Shown: positions 41,943-50,495 of the stretch, in pieces
How the letters are laid out: the number at the start of each line of letters is the position of its first letter
Numbering within the stretch: position 1 is the stretch's first letter
DNA from: Halosimplex amylolyticum
GTDB taxonomy: Archaea; Halobacteriota; Halobacteria; Halobacteriales; Haloarculaceae
Reading direction: 5' to 3'
Assembly: GCF_051414035.1 (NCBI RefSeq)
Contig: NZ_JBLKNW010000001.1
Location: 1,984,001 to 2,048,000, forward strand
Length of the DNA: 64,000 nucleotides
Program-made: the position numbers and the translations under genes
Notes under the pieces: generated by a model
What the model saw: the letters and a program-made list of their open reading frames with translations, nothing else
Database searches by the model: none
What the model was told of the DNA's origin: nothing

Positions 41943-42177
41943 GGTCGGGGTCGAGTTCGTCCGCCAGTCGGTCCGGGTTGATCGTCAGTTCCTCCTCGGC
42001 GTTGCGGACCATCTGCACGATCACCTCTCTGTTCGTCTTGCTCCGGTCCTCGTTGTCATCGACTCGCTGAAGGTGGCCGGCGAGGTCTCGGTGTATCTGG
42101 TGGCCCACGAACGCCACAGCGGACGCTCCCAAACCGCTGAACAGTGAGGCGCCCACGAGAATCCAGAATTGTTTCAT
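41935..42177 (-). CDS. small membrane protein with coiled coil, 80 aa
   Basis: One or two hydrophobic stretches in residues 1-25 (I-L-V-G-A-S-L-F-S-G-L), then a soluble helix of about 45 residues with coiled-coil character. Overlaps its upstream neighbour by four bases. Likely an internal-membrane virion protein. Confidence 0.6.
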   Translation of the reverse strand: MKQFWILVGASLFSGLGASAVAFVGHQIHRDLAGHLQRVDDNEDRSKTNREVIVQMVRNAEEELTINPDRLADELDPDHD

Positions 42178-42791
42178 AGCGGGCTGGCCCCCTCGACACC
42201 CGCCTCGGTCATCTCCACGAGCAGGTACACGCCGATGAGCACGACCACCAGCAGGCCGACGCCTTCGAGCTTGTCGCCGATCCCGAAGTCGGGGAACTGG
42301 GGGCCGTCCGAGTCATCGGGGTCCGGCGGGTTCCAGTTGACGTTATCGCCCGTGCTCCCGCCGTCCGTGTAGTCCGGATTCTCGGGCTCCGTCGGGGCGT
42401 CTCGCGACACTTCCGCGGTGTCGCTCATCTCGTCCGTGCTCTTGCCGGAGTCGCGCATCACGACCCTTGCGGATACCGTCGCCTGTTCGTCGTACATCGG
42501 CGCCGTGAAGTCCTTGCTGTACGTGCTCCGGTTCTCCCCGACTTCGGTCATCAGTTGGCACGTCGGGCCGGCCTCCTTCACGGTGCCGTCCGGCCCCTCG
42601 AACTCGACGCTCAGGGTGTAGCCGGCGCCGGCGCCGCTGGCGTTGTTGCAGTGGTCCGGGTCCAGGGGGTTGACGAACACCCCACCCACGTCCACGTCGG
42701 CCTCGGCGGTGAACGTCTCGCCGGGTTCCACGGTGTCCGGTACCCGGACGTTCCGCAGGATGACGTTGCCGCCCTTGGTGGTCTCGCTCAT
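42174..42791 (-). CDS. membrane-anchored beta-domain virion protein, 205 aa
   Basis: An N-terminal beta-sandwich-like domain (P-G-E-T-F-T-A-E-A-D-V, later Y-T-L-S-V-E-F-E-G) of about 115 residues resembles an Ig-like or CARDB-type fold. A disordered Pro/Asp/Gly linker and a membrane segment (about residues 178-198) follow. It has two cysteines in the beta domain. Probably exposed at a vertex and anchored in the internal membrane. Confidence 0.6.
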   Translation of the reverse strand: MSETTKGGNVILRNVRVPDTVEPGETFTAEADVDVGGVFVNPLDPDHCNNASGAGAGYTLSVEFEGPDGTVKEAGPTCQLMTEVGENRSTYSKDFTAPMYDEQATVSARVVMRDSGKSTDEMSDTAEVSRDAPTEPENPDYTDGGSTGDNVNWNPPDPDDSDGPQFPDFGIGDKLEGVGLLVVVLIGVYLLVEMTEAGVEGASPL

Positions 42792-43147
42792 CGGATCACC
42801 CCGTAGAACACGACCGCGATGACCGCGATCATCTTCGGGTCGAGGTCGAACCCGTCGCCCGTCGACGGCGCCGGGTCGGGGTCGGTGTCCGGCTGCGTTT
42901 CGGAGCTGTCCGAGTCGGTCGAGTCCGGCGAGTCGCCGGAGTCGGTATCGCCCCAGTTCAGCCCCAGGTCGTCCGTGTACTCCTCGGTCACCGTGCCGTC
43001 GGCTTCGTCGTCCGTCATGCCGTCGGTGGGGTCGTCCGCCCAGCCACCGCCGGTAAACCCGTCGGTGTAGCCGTCGCTGGTGGTCGAGAAGTCCCCACCG
43101 TCGTCTGTACTCCCGCCGCCGCTCGTTTCGTCGTAGTCCTGAAGCAT
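42788..43147 (-). CDS. acidic repeat-bearing membrane protein, 119 aa
   Basis: About 95 residues of low-complexity Asp/Ser/Thr/Gly sequence precede one C-terminal membrane segment. It contains a G-G-G-W-A-D-D-P-T-D-G-M-T-D-D-E stretch (about residues 33-48) that recurs almost unchanged in the 487-residue protein at 43362, also at DNA level (43008-43053 against 44597-44642). The shared module may link the two proteins in the virion. Confidence 0.6.
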   Translation of the reverse strand: MLQDYDETSGGGSTDDGGDFSTTSDGYTDGFTGGGWADDPTDGMTDDEADGTVTEEYTDDLGLNWGDTDSGDSPDSTDSDSSETQPDTDPDPAPSTGDGFDLDPKMIAVIAVVFYGVIR

Positions 43148-43365
43148 CAGAGGCTACCTCCGTAGACTGTCGCCGCTGCGAGGACCGCCAGCGCCACGAG
43201 AACCAGCCGCTTGTCTGGCCCCTGGGGCGCCGGTGCGGCCGGCCCCGTCTCGGTCTCGGTCACGAGTCCGGTCGAGTCGCCCGCCTCGCTCCCGGTGTCG
43301 CTCTCACTGCCGTGCGTCCCGTCAGTCGACGCGATGCCGACGCCCGGCGTCTCGACTCCAATCAC
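43147..43365 (-). CDS. small membrane protein, 72 aa
   Basis: GTG 43365 overlaps the stop of the 487-residue gene (GTGA). About 45 polar Ser/Gly/Thr residues are followed by a single membrane segment near the C-terminus. Same plan as its neighbours at 42788 and 44830, fitting the VP5/VP9/VP10-like small membrane proteins of SH1-type viruses. Confidence 0.55.
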   Translation of the reverse strand: MIGVETPGVGIASTDGTHGSESDTGSEAGDSTGLVTETETGPAAPAPQGPDKRLVLVALAVLAAATVYGGSL

Positions 43366-44825
43366 AGCCAGCCCCCCGCCCACGCGGCTGCCAGGAGCGC
43401 CACGGCGGCCATGCCTGCCTGTCGCTGGGTGACACCGCTGTCACCCACTTCAGCGCCGGGGTCGAAGTCGCCGAAGTCGCCGAAGTCGCCCAGGTCCACG
43501 CCGGTGCTTCCCCCTTCCGGTGCGGGGTCGCTGGCGTCGCTGCCGCCGGTCGAGCTAGATCCACTCGATCCGTCCGTGTCCGAGTCATCCAGGCCGCTCG
43601 TGCCGCCGGTGTTGTCGCGCTCATCGAGGTTGTCATCCACGACTTCGCCGTCTTGAACGTCGCTCTCGTCCACGAGCACGCCCTGGTTGGTGTCGGTGCT
43701 TCCCTGCGCCTCCTCGAAGTCATCGGTCCAAGTGCCCTGCTCGGGAACCTCGTTGCTCCCGTCGAACTTGTCCGATGCGGTGGTGGGGCCGTCGACGTGC
43801 GCCGGTCCCACGTCGATGCTGTACTGCTCGCCGTCCGGGATGGTCACGGTAATCTTGTCGTCCAGCGTGCCGTTCCCGGAGATGGAGACGCTGTGCGTGT
43901 CCACCTGATTCCCGTTGACCTTCACGGGAAGCGTCCGCTCGATGTACTGGCCGATCTGGTTGACCCAGGTGATGTATACGTGCGCCTGCTGGCCGGGGTC
44001 CGGCGGGTCCGGAGCGAGGTTGAGGTTCCGGCCGCCGAGGTAGTCGCTCGTCTCCCTGGTGGCGCTGTCGCCCGCCACGGAGATCGTGAACTCGCTGGCG
44101 CCCACCGGCACCGGCACCTCGGAGGTGGTCTTCGCCGTCGAGTTCGCCGGGATGGTCGCGCTCGCCGAAGTCGCATACTGCCCGTTGATGCGGACGGGTT
44201 CAGAGATGGATAGCTTCCGGTCCATCCGGTTCGTGAACTCCATTTTCACCGGCACGCGGCTCCCCTGCATCGGCTGGGGTTCCGTGATGTGCAGCCGGGT
44301 GATGTCGACCGGGTTCGTGTACTGGCTGTCCGGGTTCAGGTCCTCGTAGCTCTCGCCGACGGCCACGGTCTCCGGCGGGGTCGTGTCGAGACCGCCCGAG
44401 TCGGTGCTGTCCGAGTCGCTGGTCGAGTCGGTCCCGCCGGAGTCGACCCCGCCGGTGTCCGTGCTGTCCGAGTCGCTGCTGTCCGAGTCGCTGCTGTCCG
44501 AGCTAGATGCTGAATCGTTCCACGAGTCGCTCCCGGAGTCCTCGCCGTCGGACGCCCCGCCGGTGGTGTACTCGTCGTCCGTGTACCCGTCCGTTTCGTC
44601 GTCCGTCATGCCGTCGGTGGGGTCGTCCGCCCACCCCCCGCCGGTGTACCCGTCATCATCCAGCCCCGAGTCCGAGTCGGTGCTGTCCGAGTCGCTGCTG
44701 TCCGAGTCGTCCGGAACCTCGCTCTCCGGGACATACTGGCCGTCGTAGTAGACGTAACTGACCGATTCCGTCTCATCGTCTGTACTGTCCGACGTTCCGC
44801 TGTCGCTGCCGTCTATCAGTGCCAT
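43362..44825 (-). CDS. large acidic virion protein, VP2-like by position, 487 aa
   Basis: Residues 1-160 are extreme low complexity (Asp/Ser/Thr repeats, S-D-S-D-S-T-D) with an embedded G-G-G-W-A-D-D-P-T-D motif near 63. Residues 165-370 form a predicted beta domain. Another acidic stretch follows and the chain ends in one hydrophobic segment. In SH1 the gene at this place (VP2) also encodes a large acidic, repetitive, elongated virion protein. The G-D-F-G-D-F-G-D-F run near residue 452 is a further short repeat. Confidence 0.65.
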   Translation of the reverse strand: MALIDGSDSGTSDSTDDETESVSYVYYDGQYVPESEVPDDSDSSDSDSTDSDSGLDDDGYTGGGWADDPTDGMTDDETDGYTDDEYTTGGASDGEDSGSDSWNDSASSSDSSDSDSSDSDSTDTGGVDSGGTDSTSDSDSTDSGGLDTTPPETVAVGESYEDLNPDSQYTNPVDITRLHITEPQPMQGSRVPVKMEFTNRMDRKLSISEPVRINGQYATSASATIPANSTAKTTSEVPVPVGASEFTISVAGDSATRETSDYLGGRNLNLAPDPPDPGQQAHVYITWVNQIGQYIERTLPVKVNGNQVDTHSVSISGNGTLDDKITVTIPDGEQYSIDVGPAHVDGPTTASDKFDGSNEVPEQGTWTDDFEEAQGSTDTNQGVLVDESDVQDGEVVDDNLDERDNTGGTSGLDDSDTDGSSGSSSTGGSDASDPAPEGGSTGVDLGDFGDFGDFDPGAEVGDSGVTQRQAGMAAVALLAAAWAGGWL

Positions 44826-44829
44826 GATG

Positions 44830-45069
44830 TTACCTCGTCTCCGCGTAGGCCAGGATAGCGACTGAGAGAACCGCGCAGAACACGATCACGTCCTCGCGGT
44901 TGTACGGCTTGCGCTCGAACCACTCGTCAAAAACGGAGTAGTGAGTGCCGTACGTCTCCATGCCGCTCGTCCCGTCGCTCGCGGGACTGCCAGCCGCTCC
45001 GTACTCGCCGGTTGCTGGCGTCCCCGTTCTGTACTCCTCGGTGGTCACGAGTCCGCCAGCATCAGGCAT
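44830..45069 (-). CDS. small membrane protein, VP13-like by position, 79 aa
   Basis: Acidic Gly/Ser/Thr-rich N-terminus and one C-terminal membrane segment (about residues 58-76). It follows the second capsid gene, exactly where SH1 encodes VP13. No direct sequence evidence beyond size and topology. Confidence 0.6.
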   Translation of the reverse strand: MPDAGGLVTTEEYRTGTPATGEYGAAGSPASDGTSGMETYGTHYSVFDEWFERKPYNREDVIVFCAVLSVAILAYAETR

Positions 45070-45077
45070 GGCTTACC

Positions 45078-45851
45078 TCACTTCCGCGCCATGTCCTGGC
45101 GGACGACCGCGGCCAGTTCCGGCACCTTGTTCGGCGCCCCGCGGTGGGGCACGTCGAGCAGGGCGTTCGGTGCGGTCACCTCCGTTCCGTCCCCATCGGG
45201 GTCCGCCGTGACCGCGGCGGTGTAGGGCGCGTTCACAGCCACCTCCAGGCTGAAGTCCGTCGGGATGATGGGCTGGAACGGCGAGGCGTCGAGGTCCATC
45301 GTGAGCGGGTTGTCGTTCTGGTCCCGCCGGTGGATCTGGCCGATGTCGCCGACGAACAGTTCTTCGACGGAACCGTTCGGGGCGACCTTCTGGATACTCA
45401 CCAGGGCCTGCTCGCCGGCCGCGTAGAAGGCCGTGAGGGTGTTGTCCGTGCCGTCGTCCGTGTAGTCGAACGAGTTCCCGTCGTAGTCCACGGAGTCGGC
45501 CTTGACGCGGCTGTTCCCCTCGAACAGCGCGAACGACTGGCCGACCGTGCTCGATTCGAGCAGGTTGTTCGAGAGGTTGAAGGTCTCCGTGTTGTCGGCC
45601 GTGCCGTCGGTCGTGAAGGTCTCGCGCGCCATCAGCGACAGGTCGAAGGTGTCCTGATGACGGATGGAGTACGGCCGTTCGGCCTGGAACTCCGCGATGA
45701 CCGTCCGCTGGTCGGGCGTCCCGGCGCTGAACGCGAAGTCCGACCGGGTGAGCGCGCCCTTGTCGGTCGGCACGCTCTTGATGCGTTCGAGCACCCGCTG
45801 GGCCTGCTCCGGCATCTGCTCGGGCCGTCCGCGCTGTGCGTTCCCCGGCAT
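45078..45851 (-). CDS. larger major capsid protein, VP4-like
   Basis: A 257-residue predominantly beta protein without membrane segments: a helical N-terminus (residues 1-35), then many strands, fitting a vertical single jelly roll. ATG 45851 has the next upstream gene ending two bases before; the longer open frame upstream is antisense-type shadow. Position right after the VP7-like gene, and its size (SH1 VP4 is 232 residues), point to the larger of the two major capsid proteins that build the icosahedral shell. Confidence 0.75.
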   Translation of the reverse strand: MPGNAQRGRPEQMPEQAQRVLERIKSVPTDKGALTRSDFAFSAGTPDQRTVIAEFQAERPYSIRHQDTFDLSLMARETFTTDGTADNTETFNLSNNLLESSTVGQSFALFEGNSRVKADSVDYDGNSFDYTDDGTDNTLTAFYAAGEQALVSIQKVAPNGSVEELFVGDIGQIHRRDQNDNPLTMDLDASPFQPIIPTDFSLEVAVNAPYTAAVTADPDGDGTEVTAPNALLDVPHRGAPNKVPELAAVVRQDMARK

Positions 45852-45853
45852 GG

Positions 45854-46336
45854 TCAGTTCTTGCTCCGGGTGTCGACGTGCTGGCGGGCGAACTCGATGC
45901 GCGAGTTCGGCCAGGAGATCTGCTCCGAGGACCGGATAGCGACCTCGAAGTTCTGGATGTCGAGGACTTCGAGGCGCCGGCCGTTCAGGTCGATGCGGGT
46001 CTGGTCCTCGTAGTCGGTGTTCTGCTGCTCGGTGAGCGAGAGCGTCCGCCACGGGCGGATGTTCTCCAGCTTCTCCGAGACGACCTCCGGCTGGGTCTTG
46101 CCGGGCGCGTCCCAGCGGAGGACCAGTTCGGTGTCGAGCGGGAGATCGTCGCCGTTCGAGTCCTTCAGTTCGGCGTACATCGGGATGCCCGACTCGCCGT
46201 CCGCCCGCTGTTCGAGGATGAGCTTCAGGCCGTCGATGGGCGAGAGCGTGAGGATCGGCGTCATCTGCCCGGTGACGTTCTGCTCCTCGGTCGCGTCGAC
46301 GTTCTGACTGCCCATGTTGGTGAGGCTCTCGCTCAT
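45854..46336 (-). CDS. smaller major capsid protein, VP7-like
   Basis: A 160-residue beta-rich protein: strands around L-T-L-S-P-I-D-G-L-K-L-I-L, T-E-L-V-L-R-W-D-A and R-L-E-V-L-D-I-Q-N-F-E-V-A-I. Such alternating strands suit a single jelly roll. It lies between the small hydrophobic protein and the VP4-like gene as VP7 does in SH1 (185 residues). One-base overlap with the upstream gene. Assignment rests on order, size and fold. Confidence 0.75.
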   Translation of the reverse strand: MSESLTNMGSQNVDATEEQNVTGQMTPILTLSPIDGLKLILEQRADGESGIPMYAELKDSNGDDLPLDTELVLRWDAPGKTQPEVVSEKLENIRPWRTLSLTEQQNTDYEDQTRIDLNGRRLEVLDIQNFEVAIRSSEQISWPNSRIEFARQHVDTRSKN

Positions 46337-46623
46337 CAGTTACCTCCGATGTTGACGATCGTCTCGCGGACACCGACCCGCTCGGCGGCCGCCTCGACGG
46401 TGTGTGCGCCGCCACCGATACCGATGGCCGTTCCGTACGGAACGTCCACGGCGGCAGTAGTACCGACTACGACCAGTCCGTACGCCTCGTCCGGGGCGTC
46501 GAAGTGGGGTTCGATCAGGTTCTGTGCGACTTCGGCACCAGCGTACCCGGCGAAGCCTGCGGCCGCCTGCGTGTAGACTTCCGGGTCCATCAGTGCATCA
46601 AACGCGTCGCCAATCTCAGGCAT
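46336..46623 (-). CDS. small hydrophobic virion protein, VP12-like
   Basis: A 95-residue protein with two moderately hydrophobic Ala/Gly-rich stretches (residues 18-32 and 48-75, the second with A-I-G-I-G-G-G-A). SH1 VP12, in the same position just before VP7, is of the same size and membrane-bound. ATG 46623 was chosen over a TTG four codons upstream. Confidence 0.65.
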   Translation of the reverse strand: MPEIGDAFDALMDPEVYTQAAAGFAGYAGAEVAQNLIEPHFDAPDEAYGLVVVGTTAAVDVPYGTAIGIGGGAHTVEAAAERVGVRETIVNIGGN

Positions 46624-46696
46624 ACGAAAACTCAAAGCTGCCGATTTGGCAAGTAACAGCGCGTAAAATCGACGTTCCTCTCCGTCGGTGTGCGGC

Positions 46697-46864
46697 CTAC
46701 CGCGTCAGACCGCCGCGCACTTCTGGCCCGTCGTAGTCCTCCATGAGCAACCGGAGCATCTCGGCGTTTGACGGTTCGTTCCCGTGGCGCTTCTCGGCGC
46801 GTGCCTTCTTCAGCTTCTCGAACTGTTCCGAGTCGTCCCCGCGGAGCGTAATATCTGTCCTCAT
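46697..46864 (-). CDS. ribbon-helix-helix-like protein, 55 aa
   Basis: A short strand (D-I-T-L-R-G) followed by two helices (E-Q-F-E-K-L-K-K-A-R-A and S-N-A-E-M-L-R-L-L-M) fits a small ribbon-helix-helix regulator. Its ATG overlaps the stop of the packaging ATPase gene. Coming between ATPase and capsid genes it may tune the late genes or bind DNA during packaging. Too short for many gene finders. Confidence 0.6.
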   Translation of the reverse strand: MRTDITLRGDDSEQFEKLKKARAEKRHGNEPSNAEMLRLLMEDYDGPEVRGGLTR

Positions 46865-47646
46865 GGATCAGCGATCTCCTGGCCTTCCGGCCCGTAGTGC
46901 GTCGACTGCATCGAGACGTTCGAAGTGTCTCGACGTTCGATTTCGCCGTAGTCGTCGCTGAAAATCCACTCTGAACCGGTCGTGTTGCCGTTGTCGTCCT
47001 CGAATCGACGGAGCGGGATTCCCTTGCCGTCGACCTTCAGTTCATCCGGGACGGCCGTCTGCGTGGCCGCACTGGGGTTGTGGATGTCCATCGGGTACTC
47101 CGTCACCTTCCGGAGTTTGTCGAGATCGGCGTCCGAGGTGAACCCCCCAAGTAGTCGCTCCCCGCACTGGCTGATGATGTCCTCGTCGAGTTTTGCAGCT
47201 CGTTGGGTTATCCAGATGCTCGACGCGCCCTCTCCGCGCCCGGTCGTTGCGAGGTTCCCGAGTTCCTCCGGGAGTGAGTGCTGTTCAGCGACGTTGTGCG
47301 CTTCATCGAAGGCGAGAAGGCCGGTATGACCGGCGCGACAGAGCCGGCGAACCGCCCGCGTCACGCGGACGGCCACCTGTTGCCAGTCTTTCGTCCCGAG
47401 TCGGTACTTCGCCAGCACGACGCGCGGGTTCTTCCCCAGGAACGTCTGCCACTGGTCGGTAGACCAGCCCGCCTCTGCGGGGCCGACGATGAAGTGTTTC
47501 AGATACCCGGCTTTGACCAGTCCCCGATACTCGTCTTTCGGGTCGAACAGCACTGTAATGTCGTATTTCGGGATGTTGACCTCGATGACTGCCTGGCTGT
47601 AGTAGCTCTTTCCCCAGCCGGTCTTGGCGAGTATCAGCCTATGCAT
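46861..47646 (-). CDS. genome-packaging ATPase
   Basis: A 261-residue FtsK/HerA-superfamily ATPase. Walker A is A-K-T-G-W-G-K-S at residues 7-14 and Walker B L-A-F-D-E-A-H with Asp114 and Glu115, followed by a sensor region (I-W-I-T-Q-R). This short form, starting almost directly with the P-loop strand, is typical of the packaging ATPases of membrane-containing icosahedral viruses of archaea. ATG 47646 overlaps the upstream stop. It pumps genomic DNA into the preformed capsid. Confidence 0.88.
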   Translation of the reverse strand: MHRLILAKTGWGKSYYSQAVIEVNIPKYDITVLFDPKDEYRGLVKAGYLKHFIVGPAEAGWSTDQWQTFLGKNPRVVLAKYRLGTKDWQQVAVRVTRAVRRLCRAGHTGLLAFDEAHNVAEQHSLPEELGNLATTGRGEGASSIWITQRAAKLDEDIISQCGERLLGGFTSDADLDKLRKVTEYPMDIHNPSAATQTAVPDELKVDGKGIPLRRFEDDNGNTTGSEWIFSDDYGEIERRDTSNVSMQSTHYGPEGQEIADP

Positions 47647-48185
47647 CAGTCTTCCTGGAGTTCGGTCGCGGCGTCCTGCATCACGTCCCGGACGGCCCGG
47701 AAGTTGCCCGCGATCAGGCGCTTTGCCGACTGTCCGCGGTCCCACTCCAAGACCTCGGCCTCGAACTCGTCAAGGCCGACGCCGTACACGTCCTGACAGG
47801 CCACGTCGGCGAGGTGTCTTTCGGACCCCTCACCGCCTGCCGCTTCGATCTTCCCGGCCCAGTCCTCGATTTGCGATTCCCACGCCGTTGAGCCCTTCCC
47901 AGCGCCGACGTACTGCTTCGGCGGGGCCTTCTCCAGCTGTTCCGTCGCGACGTTCTGGCGCCACCAGTCTTCGAAGTCGCCCCCCAGCATCCCGCGAATG
48001 ACCGCGGCGATAGCGTCGGTTCGCACCTCTTGGTCCGGGACGTCGATGTCGTAGCCCAGACCGGCAGCGTCCGACAGCGCGGCAGCGGCCTGTAGCTGCT
48101 CGTGTTCCAGGCCCGCCAGCACTTCGGCCGCGCTGCGGACGTGTTCGGTTCGACTCAGGTACTTGGCGATCTGCTTACGCATCAT
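47646..48185 (-). CDS. hypothetical virion-operon protein, 179 aa
   Basis: Soluble, acidic, nearly all-helical, with conserved-looking aromatic positions (F-E-D-W-W-R-Q-N). Coupled by overlap to the packaging ATPase. It could be an ATPase cofactor or a minor virion protein. No family recognised. Confidence 0.55.
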   Translation of the reverse strand: MMRKQIAKYLSRTEHVRSAAEVLAGLEHEQLQAAAALSDAAGLGYDIDVPDQEVRTDAIAAVIRGMLGGDFEDWWRQNVATEQLEKAPPKQYVGAGKGSTAWESQIEDWAGKIEAAGGEGSERHLADVACQDVYGVGLDEFEAEVLEWDRGQSAKRLIAGNFRAVRDVMQDAATELQED

Positions 48186-48708
48186 CTTGGATCTCCTCCT
48201 TCAGTTCGCTCAGCAGGTTTGTTTCGAGGCAGATCGGCCCGGCCACACCCACGATGGAACCGATGACAAGCGCCTGCTCGGGCTCCATCTCGGCCGATCC
48301 CTTGAACTTCTCCATCGTCTCGTTGAAGTGGCGATCGAGATCGACCTCCTCGAAGTGCTCCCGGTCGACCTTCTCGCTGTCTTCGTCTCCGTGCTTCTCG
48401 ATGACCCGATTCGTGGTCTGAGTCAGCACCGAGACGTACATCTCGCCCCATCGACCGCCACCGCCACCGGATAGAGTCTCGGTCGACTGACTCGTGTCGG
48501 CGTCGGGCTCATCGCGCTCGTCAGCGTCAGGTTCGTCGTCTGGGTCGGGGTCGAGGTCGGCACCGTCGAGGTCGAGGCCAGACAGGTCTGCCGTCTCCTC
48601 GTCGGAGATGTCCGGTGCGTCGTCCCCGTCGTCTTGCGAGGGGTCTGCGTCCGCTTCTTGGGGGGTTTCTGTGTCAGATTCCGCCGGTTCCGGGTCTGTT
48701 TCGCTCAC
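48175..48708 (-). CDS. acidic protein with C-terminal domain, 177 aa
   Basis: GTG start overlapping the upstream stop. Residues 1-80 are acidic low complexity (Asp/Glu/Pro), followed by a glycine run and a compact C-terminal domain with a hydrophobic A-L-V-I-G-S-I-V-G-V-A-G stretch that may touch or enter the membrane. Unknown function within the virion operon. Confidence 0.55.
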   Translation of the reverse strand: MSETDPEPAESDTETPQEADADPSQDDGDDAPDISDEETADLSGLDLDGADLDPDPDDEPDADERDEPDADTSQSTETLSGGGGGRWGEMYVSVLTQTTNRVIEKHGDEDSEKVDREHFEEVDLDRHFNETMEKFKGSAEMEPEQALVIGSIVGVAGPICLETNLLSELKEEIQDDA

Positions 48709-49271
48709 ACCAGACCCCCCTCGTCCTCGGTGGTCTCGACAGTCTCGGTCTCCTCTTCAGTCTCCTCGACGGCCCCGCCCGTCTCGGTCGTTTCCTCGTC
48801 CGATCCGGACAACAGAAGCCACGCCAGCACGACCACCACGAGGGCCCCCGCAATGAGGTAGGCCGTGGGGATGTCGGAGAGGCTGCCGAAGGACAGCGTG
48901 GAAGCCGTCTCCGGGGGGTCGCTGGGTTCCGTCTGTTCCTCGGGGTCCGTGTGTTGCTGGTCGTACTCCTCAGGCGTCGGCATGTCTCCCTCCTCGCTCT
49001 CCTCTGAGTCCCCATCGCTGGGGTCCGCGTCGTCGCTGTTCTCGGTCTCGTCGGGATCGTCGCTGTCCGTCCTGTCGCTCTCGTCGCCGGTCGGGAGGTC
49101 TTCGTTTCCCTCTTCGTCCTCCTCGGCCTGCGCTTCCACCTCGGAACGTAGTTCGCCCCAGTCGTGAGCGTCGTCGATACTGCCGTTTATGTGACCCTTC
49201 ACCGATTCGAGGGCCTTCGATTCGTTTTCGCCGTAGTCGCACCCCTCTACGGGGCAAGTGTAGTCTGTCAT
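48705..49271 (-). CDS. C2H2 zinc-finger, acidic linker and membrane anchor, 188 aa
   Basis: An N-terminal finger (Y-T-C-P-V-E-G-C ... H-I ... H, residues 4-37) is followed by about 90 residues of acidic low complexity, a membrane segment (about 138-158) and an acidic tail. A zinc finger tethered to the membrane could bring the viral genome to the membrane vesicle. That idea is inference; the domain order is what the sequence shows. Confidence 0.6.
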   Translation of the reverse strand: MTDYTCPVEGCDYGENESKALESVKGHINGSIDDAHDWGELRSEVEAQAEEDEEGNEDLPTGDESDRTDSDDPDETENSDDADPSDGDSEESEEGDMPTPEEYDQQHTDPEEQTEPSDPPETASTLSFGSLSDIPTAYLIAGALVVVVLAWLLLSGSDEETTETGGAVEETEEETETVETTEDEGGLV

Positions 49272-50452
49272 AGCGTCTCCTGGCCGCCTTCAGCGACGGC
49301 GAACTCGTCCGGGATCTGTTGCTCGGTCCCCTCTCCGGTGGAGCCGGTGTCGGTGCTCTCCCGCTGGTCGGCCAGCACGCCGCCGGGGTTCTCCTCGACG
49401 TGCTCCTCTACCTCGCCCTGTCCGCGCTCGCCCTGCTCCCCGCCTGCCAGCCGGGCCTGCGGGTCGGCCTGCTCGCCCGACAGCGTCCGCTGGTCATCCG
49501 TCTCGATGACCGCCTCTCGGTCGGGCTGGGCGAGGTCCTGGTAGTGTGCGAGTGACCGCACCTCGGGGATTTTCGCCGGCATGTCGCCGAGAGCTTCGAG
49601 GAGATCGTGCAGGCGGTCGGGGTGCAGGGGGTCCTGTCCGTTGCGCTCTCGGATGGCGTTGATCACCTGCATCGCCTGGCGAGCGTTGATGACCGCCTCG
49701 CGCACGTCGGCCAGTTCAGTACCGAGGCGTGAGACAGCCCCTCGATACCCCTGCCACGAGCGGGAGAGGGCCCCCGCTGTACTCGGTGAAACCTCCATCT
49801 CAGGGAAATCACCCCCACCGACCCGCACCAGTTCCTGTTGTTCGGTGGTGGTCTCCTCGCCCGTCTCGTCGAGCAGGTGGGAAACTTCGTCTTTGGCGTA
49901 TCCGCACGCGTCCGTCAGAAACTCGCAGGCTTCGGGGTCCCCGTTCTCACAGTGCCCGCGGGCGTGGTCGCACCCCTCGTCTTGCGAGCGACGGGCGGCG
50001 CGACCCGCCTTTTCGGTGGCTGTTTCGCTGTCTTCGCGACGACGACCACCCCCCTCACGGCCTGCTCGTTCCATCACCTCCCGGTGTTCGTCGACCGTCA
50101 GGGTCGGGTCGTAGTGCGCCAGCCAGTCAGACACCCCCTCGTCCGCAGCGATTCCTTTCACACTACGGGCGTGAGGGACTGATGCGCGCCCTTCGGAGAA
50201 GTCGATTTCCCCCCGTTCGTGATCAGACAGGGGTACCTGACCAGACCCCCCTTCCCGCTCCGAGCGGGAGTCGAGGGCCTGTTGATGGGCCTGGTCGATG
50301 ACGTGGTCGGGCGTGTCCGACGCGAAGACCACCTCTTTCAGGCGGCGATCGTCGTCGCTGCACAGGTGGTCGGCGTACTCGTCTCGAATGGCATCGGCCG
50401 CTGTTTTTGTTCCAAACTCGATGGTCGTCACAAGTTCCTCCGGGATAACCAA
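49268..50452 (-). CDS. large soluble virus protein with Cys cluster, 394 aa
   Basis: A 394-residue hydrophilic protein. Near residues 158-183 are five cysteines and two histidines (C-D-H, G-H-C, E-A-C, D-A-C), a likely metal site. The remainder is helical with Glu/Gln/Gly-rich stretches. It is the first gene after the TTAG operator at 50496, so the late operon proper probably begins here. Possible early-to-late switch or replication factor; nothing recognised. Confidence 0.55.
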   Translation of the reverse strand: MVIPEELVTTIEFGTKTAADAIRDEYADHLCSDDDRRLKEVVFASDTPDHVIDQAHQQALDSRSEREGGSGQVPLSDHERGEIDFSEGRASVPHARSVKGIAADEGVSDWLAHYDPTLTVDEHREVMERAGREGGGRRREDSETATEKAGRAARRSQDEGCDHARGHCENGDPEACEFLTDACGYAKDEVSHLLDETGEETTTEQQELVRVGGGDFPEMEVSPSTAGALSRSWQGYRGAVSRLGTELADVREAVINARQAMQVINAIRERNGQDPLHPDRLHDLLEALGDMPAKIPEVRSLAHYQDLAQPDREAVIETDDQRTLSGEQADPQARLAGGEQGERGQGEVEEHVEENPGGVLADQRESTDTGSTGEGTEQQIPDEFAVAEGGQETL

Positions 50453-50495
50453 CGAACACCTCAGGAATAAAACCTGTTAGCAAGTTAATAGATAA

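Noticed and set aside
42800..44800. Repeated Asp/Ser codons as a possible CRISPR-like array
   Set aside because: No regular direct repeats with unique spacers; the pattern is low-complexity coding sequence. No CRISPR array or cas gene was seen anywhere in the window.
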